Of a DNA stretch of 64,000 bases, positions 9,225 to 35,312 are shown in pieces. A program made the position numbers and the translations under genes. The DNA is from Semisulcospira habei. Taxonomy: Eukaryota; Mollusca; Gastropoda; Semisulcospiridae. The stretch lies in contig BTPG01000007.1 of assembly GCA_036245525.1 (NCBI GenBank), forward strand, positions 128,217,393-128,281,392, read 5' to 3'. The notes under the pieces were generated by a model. That model saw only the letters and a list, made by a program, of their open reading frames with translations. It ran no database searches and was not told the origin of the DNA. How positions within the stretch are numbered: the first letter of the stretch is position 1; each line of letters begins with the position of its first letter.

Positions 9225-9795
9225 CAACACTTCCACTACTAATAATGCTCGCTTTTACAAGACAAAATTAATTAGTCTCTGCTCACTGGGCTTTCACCAC
9301 GTGTGGGATAACCAGTATTCATTTAGGGGAATCTCACTTAAAACAGCCCTCCATAGAAAACTAGAAGAGCAATACACTAGATATTGGAACAGAATTAAGC
9401 GGAGCTACACATCTAGACTGACCTTCTATAACAAAGCAACTGATAAATACGAAATACAAAGCTACCTTATGCACACAAAAATACGAGAACACTACAAACA
9501 AGCCCTCACGAAGTTACGAGTAAGTGCCCACATGCTAGAAGTACAAAGAGGCAGGTATACAAACACACCCCAGGAACATAGACTATGTCGCGCGTGTGGA
9601 GTAGTAGAGGACGAAATTCACACGCTAGACGATTGTAGCTTATATAATCAGCTCAGAACTCAGCTAGCTTCAAGTACAGATTGCTATAAGCCAAGCCAAC
9701 TACTAGTCAGGGAGGATGCACAATGCACTCTAGCAAAGTTCGTATTTGACTGCTTCTCCATGAGGGAGAGAAACGTAACGTCCATACAGCATTGA
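9225..9795 (+). pseudogene. C-terminal tail of a LINE ORF2-like protein
   Basis: An open frame without an obvious ATG, starting around ARFYKTKLISLCSLGFHH, ends at 9795. It contains RLCRACGVVEDEIHTLDDC followed by YNQLRTQL, the CCHC-like zinc motif and helix seen at the extreme C-terminus of many animal LINE reverse transcriptase proteins. No endonuclease or polymerase domain of this element is present, so it is a fragment of a plus-strand LINE, possibly internally deleted relative to the motif near 8700. Confidence 0.65.
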
Positions 9796-9982
9796 TACTG
9801 CGTACCTTCCTCTCTCTTCTTTTTCACGCCCCGGACCATCGGAGACGCTACAAGACCGGACCGTCGCAACCACGGACTAGGCGAAAATCACCGTCGGTCA
9901 CAGGAATAATACAGACGGGACGACACGAACAAAGACGCCGCGCGGTGAACACCTTCTTGGCTTGACTTCGCGAACGAAGATT

Positions 9983-10753
9983 CTATAGGGGTTGTCCACG
10001 ACGTCTGCAGGCATGCTCGTGACTGCGGAGGCCAATCCGGGACAAGCAGGTTCGACCGCAGAGGCTGCAGAGGGAGGTCTGGCCAGGGTTCTGAGTTGCG
10101 GCATCTCTGTTTTTTCTCCTGAGCCGCTTGTCTTTAAAGCCACCTCTGCGAGAGTCCTCAAAGGAGACAGCTGCCTTGTAAATGGTGGAGCGCCAGGTGT
10201 CACGGTCCGCAGCAAGTGAAGACCACTGGCGGTGGTCGATTTGGCAGGCACTAAGTGACTTCTTGAGACAGTCTTTGTATCTCTTCTTTGGTGCCTCTCT
10301 GTCTCTGTGTCCAGTGGCGAGCTCGCCGAACAGGGTGATCTTGGGTAGGCGATGATCCTCTATCCTGGAGACGTGCCCAGCCCAGCGGAGCTGTGTCCGC
10401 AGCAGCAAAGCCTCGATGCTCACAGTTTCTGCCTGTTCAAGGACCTCGACGTTTGTGACATAGTCACTCCCGTGAATGCCAAGGATTATACGCAGGCAGC
10501 ACTGGTGGAAGCGTTCGAGGAGTCGTAGTTGGCTGCGGTAGAGGGCCCAGGACTCGGAACCATACAGCAGGGTGGTGAGGACAACAGCTCTGTACACGCT
10601 GATCTTGGTGCCTGTTTTCAGCTGTTGATTGTGCCACACCCGCTTGTATAGACGCCCGAAAGCGCTGTTTGCTTTTGCCAGCCTGCTGTCCAGCTCCTTG
10701 TCCAGCTTGGCGTCTGACGTGATGATGCAGCCAAGGTAGGTAAACTGGTGCAC
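9983..10753 (-). pseudogene. LINE RT connection region and C-terminal zinc finger
   Basis: This frame continues the RT ORF after a single stop codon. It contains HQFTYLGCIITSD, TLLYGSESWALYRSQ, LRWAGHVSRIEDHRLPK and finally CSLCGRTCLSRIGLRSHEHAC, a C2H2-type motif typical of these LINE tails. It has no independent start and is the second half of one protein. Confidence 0.8.
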
Positions 10754-11764
10754 TTACTTCAATTCAGACTCGCCGATGGTGATGTGTGGAGGGCGACGCT
10801 CTACCTTGGGTGCCGGCTGATGGAGAACCTCTGTCTTTTTCAGACTGACCTCGAGTCCAAAGAGCTGGGCAGCGTCTGCGAAGCAGTATGTGATGCGCTG
10901 CAGGGCTCTCTCTGTGTGTGCAACAAGGCCAGCCTCGTCAGTAAAGAGCAGCTCACGAATCAGTTGGTCTAGGGTTTTGGTGTGGGCCTGCAGTCGTCTG
11001 AGGTTGAACAGGCTGCCATCGAGACGATACCTGATGTACACTACATCGTCATCGTCGAGGTCCACTGTGGCCTGCTTCAACATCATGCTAAAAAAGATAG
11101 TAAAGAGGGTCGGTGCCAGTACACAGCCCTGCTTCACACCGAAGAGAATGGTTAATGGCTCTGAGAGGTCATTGTTGAGTCTGACCTGGCCTTGCTGGTC
11201 CTCGTGTAGCTGGACGATCATGCTGAGGAACTTTGGGGGACAGCCAAGTCGCTCCAGGATCTGCCACGTGCCTTGCCTGCTCACAGTGTCGAACGCTTTT
11301 GTTAGGTCGACAAACGTTACGTACAGCCCTTTGTTATGCTCGCGGCACTTCTCCTGAAGCTGTCTCAGCACAAAGACCATGTCGGTGGTGCTCCTGTTGG
11401 CTCTGAAGCCACACTGGCCCTCTGGGAGGTGGTCTTCTGCAATGGTAGGTACCAGCCGATTCAGGAGCAGCCTTGCGAGAATTTTCCCAGCAATGGACAG
11501 CAGGGTAACTCCACGGTAGTTGGAGCAGGCAGACTTCTCTCCTTTGTTCTTGTACAGGGTGATGACGACTGCATCGCGGAGATCCTTTGGTAGTGTTCGT
11601 TCCTCCCAGCAGCAGAGAAAGAGGTCATGGAGCTTGTTGTGCATTGCTGGGCCTCCATGTTTCCAGATCTCTGGTGGGATTCCGTCAATGCCTGCTGCTT
11701 TGCCACTCGAGCTGGTGGATGGCTGTGAGGGTCTCTTCAGCAGTGGGCGGTTCGTCCAATTCAA
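10754..11764 (-). pseudogene. LINE reverse transcriptase core
   Basis: The RT fingers and palm are recognisable: SGKAAGIDGIPPEIWKHGG, NYRGVTLLSIAGKILARLL, RSTTDMVFVLRQLQEK, motif A FVDLTKAFDTV and motif B-like FGVKQGCVLAPTLF. Motif C reads FTDEAGLVAHTE, where family members have two adjacent Asp residues, so a catalytic Asp has become Glu. With the stop at 10754 this is a dead copy. Confidence 0.85.
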
Positions 11765-12028
11765 CCTTTACTTGGAGGTTTGGGATTTGGAGGATGACTG
11801 CTTCTTGAACAGTGCGATCAGCGCTTAAGAGGTCCTGAAAGTATTCCGACCAGCGGTTCAAGATGGAGTTATTATCTGTGAGGAGTGCCTCCCATCAGCG
11901 CATCGCAGGGGACTTTGTATCAGGTGCCTGGGGCCATACACTGCTTTCAGTGCTTCGTAGAAGCCCCTGTATTCACCGTTGTCAGCACAAAGTTGGGTCC
12001 TCTGTGCGAGTCTGGTTCACCACTCGTT

Positions 12029-12262
12029 CTAAAGATCTATGAGCATGCGCTGGAGACTGCTGCAGACGAGGCGGAAGGCAGTCTTCTTCACAGGGCAGGA
12101 AGGCTGGGCTAGGTGGGCCTGATGGGCGGCTCTTCTTTTTTTTTTTGCTAGGATTTCCTGGATCTCTACGTCGTTTTCGTCAAACCAGTCTTTGTTCCTC
12201 TTTCTAGTGAAGCCCAAGACTTCTGCAGAGGATTTTGCGATAGCAGTTTTCAGCTGTTCCAA
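12029..12262 (-). pseudogene. LINE endonuclease-RT linker fragment
   Basis: The frame contains LGFTRKRNKDWFDENDVEIQ and a following Lys/Ala-rich stretch, typical of the linker before the RT domain in this LINE class. Between it and the RT ORF the coding signal hops frames, with fragments such as GFYEALKAVYGPRH visible near 11910-11960. Confidence 0.7.
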
Positions 12263-12299
12263 GAGTGTTTCAGGGGAGGAGTCTGCTGGGTCAGCTGTG

Positions 12300-13500
12300 T
12301 CTGAGCCGCCTGTGCTGTAAATCTGTCTGTGTGAACATCAATGAACTGACTTACTGCCGACAGAAAAGTGCAAAATTCCGTGTGGACTGAAAGAGCTTAA
12401 AGAATGATATAAAGTAATGTACATGATAGTTAAGTCCGATCAATCTGTGTCCTTGGCCCCAATGGACCCCTTGACAATAAACGTTGTTCTTGTTCTTGTT
12501 ATGCTAATAGACGACGCAGGAGAGGCCACCGCTGGAGCTCCACTCCCGGCAGGCGGTTGTCTCCCCTGCGCCACAACAGATCGGGCCAACTCCCAGTCAA
12601 ACCTTCGCCCCCTGAAATCCTCCCCCACCCCCTCCCCCCTCCCCCCCCCCTTTCCACTCATCATCGATGAGTCATCCATACAGATGGGTGAGGAGGAGGA
12701 AAACCTTCTCCCAAAAAACCCTTTCCAATTCGTCAAAACCCAAAAATCTGAATAAAACCGCCCATAACGTAAAACGGTTGCCGTGGGGCCGGCCCAATGC
12801 CCTGTCGCAGAGGTATGGTGCACGTATCCTGTCAGAATACGTGATCTCGGAACTGGGAGCCGGAGGACCCATCGGTGTGGCCTGCTCTCTACCTGCTACC
12901 CGAACTCCCCCTCTCCCTGGCCCCTCCCCGAAACAATCCATCGCGGACGGGACAAATGCTTTGCTGAAATTAACTCATTCTTCTCACTCCACCCCTCTAG
13001 TTTCCAAACTGATCCCCACCAAACTTTACCCCTGGTCGAACCACAACAATAATATTACCTCCCCTTGCCCAACAAGGGTGTCATGCGGCAACGTGCTGAC
13101 CCACTCAGTACTCAGCCTCATAAACAAAATAGGCCCCTCAGACACTGAAATAAACCTAACCTAATAAATATGTGTCAACTCAAGTTAAATATCTCTACCA
13201 TCACTATTGGTGCTCCATCTCGCCGCACCCGCTTTGTAATGTAAACATCCTAAGTTGGCTGGTCAGTAACCCTGCCCTGGACAATCTCCGCGTGCGTGCG
13301 CACCATGTACCACCTCCCTGGCGAGACGATGTGGCCCCCACGCGACTTGGATCTTTCCCTCCGCCATAGCTATGCAACAGGCTAGTCCCCTGTATAATAT
13401 GTATATAGTCAATCTTAACAAAATTGTAATGGAATTTTAATAGTGGTCCTGAAATCTTAACCCCTTTTTAACATATAGTATGAATAAAAGTACCTTTCTT
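12300..13500. other. Unassigned region with a long plus-strand frame
   Basis: Repetitive GTTCTT at 12484-12500, a C-rich block at 12615-12655, and a 165-codon plus-strand frame (12667-13164) rich in Ser, Pro and Thr with no recognised domain. The composition suggests mobile-element or repeat debris. I cannot support a gene here. Confidence 0.35.
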
Positions 13501-13724
13501 TCACATAGGACCCAAAAGTCTAGACTTAACTACTGCCAATACTTGATGGTACAATGATCAGTGACGTGGTCAGCCGGTCAGTTCGAAAACTAGAAGCAGG
13601 GACAACCCAAAGTCGCAAACTAACTCGCTCTCAGCATTCTTCCACAATAAAAAATGGAAAAAAAGGCCCGAACGAACGATTAATAAATAAAAAGAAATTA
13701 TAAATAAAACAAAAAGAAACTTGA

Positions 13725-13730
13725 GACGGC

Positions 13731-13762
<32 letters not shown>

Positions 13763-14216
13763 GACAAAACAGGCGATTGCATCGGGTAGTGTGCGATGTG
13801 AAACTCACAACTTTACACATTCTTGTGTAGTAAGTGACTCACCTAGCCGAGCCCGGCGTCACACTCTGACTCCGCAAACCTCTTAAAACCTGTGACCACT
13901 CAGTTTGGAGATCACAGATCTAAAAGGCATGAACCGGCCAAGCCAGAATAACTGCTGAAACATTTTGGATGCGTTGCGGTGAGCACTGCCAACCCGATAA
14001 CGGCCGGCCGACAAAAAAAAAAAAAAAAAACAGGCCATCTGTTGCATCGTGTAGTGTGCGATGTGAAACGGCACATCTCTACACACAAATCACTGACACA
14101 CAGGAAAAACAAAGTGTGTACGGCAAGACTAGAATCAGGCTGGAGTGACATGTATGTGTGCGATGTGGGCACCGCTTTTTCCTACACGGCCGCCCCCCCC
14201 CCCCACCCCCCCCCCC

Positions 14217-14257
<41 letters not shown>

Positions 14258-14345
14258 GAACTGAAAAAAAAAATTGAACTGAAGGCCGGCCACTCACTGC
14301 CACTTCGGGTAGTATGCGATGTGAAATGATACATCTACACTGACA
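13725..14345 (+). repeat. Three diverged copies of an A-tailed repeat
   Basis: A module containing CGGCC, an A tract and then GTAGTGTGCGATGTGAAA occurs around 13725-13805, 14003-14070 and 14215-14325, with differing tail sequence between. The A tracts (13737-13762, 14012-14030, 14218-14255) suggest retroposed or tandemly expanded SINE-like units. Confidence 0.55.
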
Positions 14346-14860
14346 CACGCCGGCAGGCTTGCCTGAATCGGTCGACACCAAAGCACAAAAGTCCATCGAA
14401 ATGTATTGGGCTATGACTGAAAAACCTGACATTTGATGCGAACGTACCAAAACTTAACATCCGTCAACAACAAAGACTGGCTCCAGTAGCTGTTTAACAG
14501 CGAACAAAAGAACGTTGAGGAAATGAAGCTAAAAACTTGTTTTTTAATCTCCACATTGTATCACAGCCAGCAGCTGGATACGTGATAAACTTTAAACCTT
14601 GGGGGAAAGGAGAAAAAGAAAAAGCAACAAACGGCAAGAAACGATCTCAAAACCGATAGACTTGCAATAACTTGAAGAGAACAGTCAGCACACGACTGAT
14701 TAGAAAAATCTAAATGAAACTGTGTCCTTAAAGTAAAACAGAGAGCTAAATTCTAAATGGAAAACACTGAAAACTACACGGTGAAGGGATACGCATGCGC
14801 TATCTTACTAATAAGCACAGCTACCGGCTCATTCTATCAAAGAGTATACCCCTACGCACG
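14346..14860. other. Noncoding stretch without recognised gene
   Basis: A moderately A-rich interval with no long frame, RNA motif or transposon signature that I can identify. Confidence 0.5.
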
Positions 14861-14864
14861 TACG

Positions 14865-15335
14865 GTTGGTTGGTTAGTTCGGGGTTTAAGTCCACGGCAC
14901 CGAAGTGATAATGGACGGCCCTGACGGGCGGGTTATGGGGGACAGGGAAATCTATTGCTTATGGAGTACGACCTGAACACTGATCAATTCAGACGCACTG
15001 CAACTGTGCCACTTTGATTTACCAGGACCTTTCAACGGACATGCTATTGAACAAGCCCGTCTTTTTTCCCTGGATTGTGAGTCCAGCTACCCGGGGCCGG
15101 GACGGGGCTTCGAACCCACGCCCCGGCGATTCCCTTCGCTCTCTTGCTCCGACGCTTAACCGCCGCCTGAGCTATTTCGGTGGATGGTTGGTTGGTTAGT
15201 TGGGGTTTAACGTTCACAGCACCGAGGTGATCATGGACGGCCCTTATGGAGTACGACCTGAACAGTGATTAACTCAGGCGCACTCCAACTGTGCCACTTT
15301 GATTTACCAGGACCTTTCAACGGACATGCTATTTC
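14865..15335 (+). repeat. Two tandem copies of a GGTTGGTTGGTTAGTT repeat
   Basis: Copy 1 starts at about 14865 and copy 2 at about 15185. Each begins GGTTGGTTGGTTAGTT, then GGTTTAA, ATGGACGGCCCT, TTATGGAGTACGACCTGAAC and ends GGACATGCTATT. A tRNA-like segment lies between them, so the pair plus insert looks like a composite SINE. Confidence 0.75.
15096..15182 (-). repeat. tRNA-derived SINE head
   Basis: On the minus strand the sequence has an A-box-like TAGCTCAGGCGG near its start and a B-box GGTTCGAAGCC about 50 bases later, spaced as in a tRNA gene, but acceptor and anticodon stems are imperfect. It is embedded between the two repeat copies at 14865 and 15185. This is best read as a tRNA-derived SINE promoter and not a functional tRNA. 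Confidence 0.65.
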
Positions 15336-15842
15336 GGACTCTCATACCGACTTCTTATCTGTCCTTACTTGCAAAAGGGAAGCCAGCTGGCCAACGCTGC
15401 TGCGGGAGGGGGAAAGCGGCCACTCCCTGCCTGCCCGACTGTGCTAGCACGGCAGCGAGCCTATCGACACGCCACTAAAAAAACACACGAAAAGCCGCAG
15501 ACGAAAGCGTGTACCGTGTTGTGCACAATCACTGTCATTTCTCTTTCTTCATTGTGAAACGGCAAGTGTTTGCACACTATTTAAGCCTTTCATTTTATTT
15601 CTATTATTATTTTAATTATAAAAGATTGTTCCGTTTGACTCGAGATGAAAAGGGGGACTGAAGTGACGGAGCCTGAGCGTGAAACTATCCGATGCTGAGG
15701 GCATTGCTAGTGTCCAGTTGGGTCAGTTTTTATCACTTAGTTTGTTGGTCGGCCGTTTGTCAATTTAACACTTGCCGATGTTTATCAGTGATATTAAAGA
15801 GTTTACAAGTTTTCTCAGTTTGAGATCACACTAAACACCGGA
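15336..15842. other. Noncoding stretch without recognised gene
   Basis: AT-rich sequence with no supported frame or repeat. GCGGCCACTCCCTGCC at about 15417 echoes the CGGCC module of the 13.7-14.3 kb repeats. Confidence 0.45.
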
Positions 15843-15972
15843 CACACACACTACACACACACGCACACGCACACACACACACACACACACACGCACGCAC
15901 GCACGCACGCACGCGCGCGCGCGCACACACACACACCCAAAGGCACACACACACACACACACACATACACAC
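15843..15972. repeat. Compound (CA)n/(GCAC)n microsatellite
   Basis: CA and CG dinucleotide runs with a GCAC tetranucleotide block. Long frames across it are artefacts. Confidence 0.95.
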
Positions 15973-16175
15973 AGTGTCGACATGACACGTCACTTGAGCG
16001 CATGCAAGATAAAAGTGATGTAAAGGCATTGTGTATTTGAACGCATAGTAAACAGAGACTAACTGAGAAAGAGCAAACACTGAAATGAACGTTAGTCAGT
16101 AAGTCTGAAATATATACTGAACTGTCGTGCACAATCCAGAATAAAAAGATGACTGCCAAGGGTGTAAAATTGCGA

Positions 16176-16420
16176 AGAAGCACCCAACGGAGAAGGAAAC
16201 ACGCTTAGAAAAGACAGTTACAACACAAAATATTAATATTTCGAATAAATGCCCTTTTTCAAAATAGAAGCAAACAGAGAAAAATCAGTCGCTACTTATT
16301 TTCATATATCGCAGAAGGAATGTGGTAACAGGCCACAACGAACTTGACATGTGTTGCCAAACTCCTTCGTCTTTTCTAAGCGCGTTTCTTTCTCCGTTGG
16401 GTACTTCTTTGAACTGTCGT
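16176..16420. repeat. Foldback repeat, CCCAACGGAGAA family, copy 1
   Basis: CCCAACGGAGAAGGAAACACG near 16184 is mirrored by CGTTTCTTTCTCCGTTGGG near 16383, making an inverted repeat of about 240 bp. A partial second copy is at 18037-18190. Confidence 0.65.
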
Positions 16421-17187
16421 ACGTATAACCGAGTTGTTTTTAGTGTGAACTGAACTAGACTCATACAGTTCCTACAAAGCTGTGAAACATGCTTCATTGA
16501 TGCTGTAGCTCAAACTTTAGCATCTTTCTATTGTGCCTCCCAGACTGGCCGCAGCACTGAGCAGCAAAATGCCTGTTGTTGTCTCTCAAAGTGAAGTGTA
16601 GTCGTATTTTCAGGTACATGTTCAGATATATGTTCATCTTTTTTTGCGCGAATTTTGACAACGACTGATTAGGCGCCGCACTGACACCAATTGCCGTTAC
16701 AGGAGGGCGACTGAGGCGCTGGCCGGCTCTACGGCTCGCCATCATTGCAGCAGCAGCCGACTAGTCGGGCAAGGGGGGGAGTGGCAGATTGGAATGCGAG
16801 GCGGCCTGGCTTCACTGTGACTATTTCGCGGAAGTGCTCAGTCTCTCTTTCCGTAGGGGTATGCTCTTTGATTCATTCTATGCCGCTATCCATGTATCGC
16901 GCCACTACTTTTAAAAGTAGTAGAAGGGTGTTGGGAATGGTCAGTCCGAGCCTTGATTACGTCAGTAACTTTGGGCCCGGCGTTGACTGCACTAACACCC
17001 TGTGGCTACCTGCGAGACATGCGTGGTCTTTATACACTCCTTGCATACGCGATTACGACCCCCTCGTTCAGCACTGAAGTAAAATCGGGTAAAACGCCCA
17101 CTACATCTTGCATCGACTTGTAAAACACGAACGTTTACTGCCCCCAGTTCAGTCCATCTATGTTCTAACAGCTATTTTAGTTTTAGC
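16421..17187. other. Noncoding stretch without recognised gene
   Basis: Mixed composition with several short open frames of 80-110 codons on both strands. None has a domain or splice context I can support. Confidence 0.45.
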
Positions 17188-17253
17188 CAAGGTTGTTAAC
17201 TCATTTGAGACGAACCGCGTATCCGGAGGCGGCACGTCTCGAATGAGTTAAAA
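17188..17253. repeat. Short hairpin repeat
   Basis: GTTAACTCATTTGAGACG and CGTCTCGAATGAGTTAA form a ~17-bp stem around a ~25-base GC-rich loop. It resembles the small foldbacks in the first 5 kb in scale, but not in sequence. Confidence 0.6.
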
Positions 17254-18036
17254 TGCATTTCACAGTCCATATTATGGACAGATGCCAATTGAACACTGAT
17301 GTTTGCTACCTAGTACTTGTTGTTTATTATTTGCTTTGATTTTATATTACTTCTGAGCTAGTATACCTCACCCCATGTAGGGTGTAAATTATGCACATAG
17401 GGCTTATTATACATACACAGCTACTAAAATAAAACCCAGCTTTTAATTACCGTGACGGGGCTCTGGATAGAGGTTGTACCTTTGCTGTTCGGCAGCTGCG
17501 TCCTACATAGGACGGACGGGCATCACTGGTCCTCATCCATCTTCCTAATCTTTCACGTGCTGGCTCCAAGCGCCACACCCTGGCAAACCACCTCAGCTGG
17601 TGGGCTAAACCACGTGAGGGGGTGGTGTTCACATTGCACCACTAGGCGGATGAGCTGTTTCTGACAGCCAACGGCTAGAGGACGGAGGAGATCAGGCTGG
17701 ATCCAACGACTGACCAAAATGTGGGGGAGTAAACCCTTCAAATCAGGAGTGGAGCCCCGAAGGCAGACAGCTGCCTGTATTCACTGACGCACTGTTCTGG
17801 CAGCTCCTGCAGCCAAACTGGTGCCAGACGTACTGCTTTGCATTCCTTTGGACTACATCAGCGGCGAGGCCGAGAGGGGGATCTTGACGACTGGGCATCC
17901 CAGGATCTCCATACACTTCGCCCAGGCTTGCGCCCTGGAGAGGTCACTCCAGTGACTGACCCAGCGAGCGCATATACTCCATTCCGAGACAGGATGCCAA
18001 ACAAAAACAAAAGCATACGCGAGGAATATAATAGCA
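17254..18036. other. Noncoding stretch without recognised gene
   Basis: Contains GC-richer sequence (17455-17990) with short frames on both strands and no identified product. It may be part of an unidentified repeat. Confidence 0.4.
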
Positions 18037-18190
18037 AAGAAGTACCCAACGGAGAAAGAAACACGCTTAGAAAAAACGGTACAACACAATTTATTAATAT
18101 TTCGGGTAAATACCCTTTGTCAAAATAGACAAACAAACATAGACATTAGCCGCTACTTATCTTCATATGCAGAAGGAATGTGGCAACTGA
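18037..18190. repeat. Partial copy of the CCCAACGGAGAA repeat
   Basis: Matches 16176-16335: CCCAACGGAGAAAGAAACACG, TATTAATATTTCG, CAGAAGGAATGTGG, in the same order and with scattered differences. Confidence 0.7.
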
Positions 18191-18375
18191 AGGTGACGTA
18201 AAAATAAAATAAAGATAAAAACAAAACAGAAAAGAAAAGGAAGAACAAAAGTAAAAATGACGTCAAAGAAAAAAATCGTAAGAGAAAGACTCCGAGAAAA
18301 ACGAAACACGAGAGACAAGAGTGTGTGTAAGCGCGCGCAGGAGCGAGCAAAAGTAAATGCGCGTGTGTGAGGCCG

Positions 18376-18660
<285 letters not shown>

Positions 18661-18935
18661 ATGCCATCCAACAGGAACTGTTGCATTGTTGGGTGCCATA
18701 CAACGGCAGGAAAGTGCAGAGGCCTTTCTTTTTTAGCATTCCGAAGGCTGGGAAGTCGCCAAGTGCTGACGAATGGCGTGCAGATTTGATTCGTGTTATC
18801 AACCGGTGCGATTCCAGCTTCAATCCTAAAAATGCTTCCATCTGTTCTCGTCATTTCGAAAAAAATAAGCTTGACAACTGGTACAAACTTGATATCATAG
18901 CCAGAAGTGGTGCAGTCAAGATTAATGCTGTATAG
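18661..18935 (+). pseudogene. THAP-domain protein, frameshifted
   Basis: From the ATG at 18661 the frame reads MPSNRNCCIVGCHTTAGK, the first zinc-ligand Cys pair of a THAP (C2CH) DNA-binding domain. In the T6 run at 18729-18734 the coding signal moves to the -1 frame and continues FFSIPKAGKSPSADEWRADL, then ICSRHFE, which supplies the last Cys and His. The domain is otherwise complete, so one base is missing in or near the T run; that could be a real lesion or a homopolymer sequencing error. The frame stops at 18935; further exons, if any, are not seen. THAP domains occur in host transcription factors and P-element-type transposases, and no transposase domain follows here. Confidence 0.75.
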
Positions 18936-19883
18936 TCTCTGTTATAAACTGTGTAGATGAAGGGAGATGGTTTCACTGTCAAAATATTTTAATGTAGGTT
19001 ATTCATGAATTGCTTAAAGAAAATGAAAGTTTGGATTGGATAGAACTATTTTACAATTAAAGTAAGACTGCTTATTTATAATTATATACATGCATGTATA
19101 GTCTTGTTTTGTGTACGATTGTGTTGGATCTCCTGATGGTTGTAAAAATAACAGTTGATCAGAGTTCTGTATCGAAATTAATGTATTTTAATGTGGGCTG
19201 TTCTGAGTGTTCATGTATTGTGGTGAAATGTATGAAAATTAATTCAGCCTTGATTTACCTAGACTGCTTTAGTTTATGATAATACTTGCACCTGTGATGA
19301 GAAATGAAAAGCACTCTCAACACCTTAGCTATGAAAAAAATAAAACAAGCATAATCAGAATTAAAATCAAAAGAAATAGTTCTGCCGTTAAACTATTTTC
19401 ACACATGATTGAGCTATTTGTGTATCGTTTGGATACGGCAGACGTAGTTCTTGTTCTTAGACTGCTTGTTTTGTCTTTAATCTTTATTGCATGAGTGTGT
19501 GTGTTTCCATACATTTGAAAGTGCGCTAGTATTTTTGTAAGCATGAGTATGGTTTCACATTATATTGAACAATACCATTTAGCTTTTTTTTAAAAAGTAA
19601 AGGCCAAAGACAATTACACGTTTTAAAAAAAACCAACAACAAAAAAATCAAACGGCAAAAAGAACAATTTTATTCAACTATTTGTCAAGAAAGACTGAAG
19701 ACAAGTTTAACGTATATTAATAACCATATTCAAATGACCAAATGTTTTCAAAAACATTGGCATGAAATCCCACATAAAAAAGGAAGCAAAAAACGTTTCT
19801 TCACCACACTTTAACTTTCAGAAGTGGCATGAAATCACTTGTCAAAATCATACTGAAAGTGTGAAACTGAGAAAGAAGTTGCT
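18936..19883. other. AT-rich intergenic DNA
   Basis: A convergent interval between the THAP frame and the 3' end of the minus-strand gene. Only short AT-rich frames are present, with no repeat or RNA gene recognised. Polyadenylation-type hexamers occur, as expected by chance in such DNA. Confidence 0.5.
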
Positions 19884-34624
<14,741 letters not shown>

Positions 34625-34625
34625 G

Positions 34626-34720
34626 ATGGAATCGAAACCGGATGTGACGAGTCCTCATCTTCGGGTTTGACCTAGTTTCTCTCACTGCTAGACAATGCGA
34701 TCACTGACCTATATTTACTT
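34626..34720 (-). promoter_or_regulatory. Probable promoter of the minus-strand host gene
   Basis: Just upstream of the ATG (34624-34622), the minus strand reads GAGGACTCGTCACATCCGGTTTCG, which contains an ETS-type CATCCGG site and resembles the THAP promoter at 18540-18590; further out are AGGTCA-type half-sites. Inference only. Confidence 0.4.
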
Positions 34721-35096
34721 GACCTCTGACTTCAACAATTTTCGCTTTGAGTTCCTTCGCGCATCTTAGCCGCGCACTTTTGCATTGCCCTTTCCGGTAC
34801 CAATGTGAAAAGACACGTCGAAGTACGAGTGCATACGAAGTTATTTGGACTGTTTTGACTATTTCGGCACGATGTCGAAGCGACAACACGGTGGGAGTCG
34901 TTGCAAAAACCGTCTTTGTTACTATGTTTAATCAAAAGAAGTTAAAATAATGAGACAGCTGACTAAAAGAAGAGAAGAAATAGCTATCAAATTGAAAGAG
35001 AAGTGTATTTATTTGCATATGTGGCTTGAAGCATTCTCAGAAGATTATGAATTAAATTTTATAAAATAGTTTGCGCTTTCATTGATGCTTTAAAAT

Positions 35097-35312
35097 TTAT
35101 TTTTTAATGAAGGAAATTTTAAGCAATTAGTTTAGCAGATAATATATTTTAATTTTCCATTGCACCATTTTTAGAAACTAATGCATGTATATTATATTTA
35201 TTACTAATACTATTAAAAAAGAATATCTTAATTTTTAAGTGGTGTAATGGAATGTTGAAATATATTACCTGCTAAAATAAATGCACGTAATTTCCTTCAT
35301 TAAAAATGAAAC
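35097..35312. repeat. AT-rich foldback (~215 bp), MITE-like
   Basis: TTTTTAATGAAGGAAATTT near 35100 is mirrored by AATTTCCTTCATTAAAAA near 35290, and inner blocks GCAGATAATATATT and CCATTGCACC pair with AATATATTACCTGC and GGTGTAATGG. The arms are ~75 bases with a ~55-base spacer. Confidence 0.7.

Larger units (their letters stand above)
9880..12300 (-). mobile_element. Decayed non-LTR retrotransposon (LINE), minus strand
   Basis: Read on the minus strand from 12300 to 9880, this gives an endonuclease-RT linker, a reverse transcriptase, an RT thumb/connection region and a C-terminal C2H2 motif in proper order. It is broken by several frameshifts between 11765 and 12030 and by an in-frame stop at 10754-10756. 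The overall layout is that of animal LINEs commonly annotated as endonuclease-reverse transcriptase proteins. The endonuclease itself is missing, so the copy is 5' truncated. Confidence 0.85.

Noticed and set aside
15096..15182. Functional tRNA gene on the minus strand
   Set aside because: A and B boxes are present, but stems are imperfect and the unit is embedded in a repeat, so a SINE head is more likely.
34747..34950. Plus-strand 67-codon ORF upstream of the host gene start
   Set aside because: No domain, no splice context, and it overlaps the probable promoter region.
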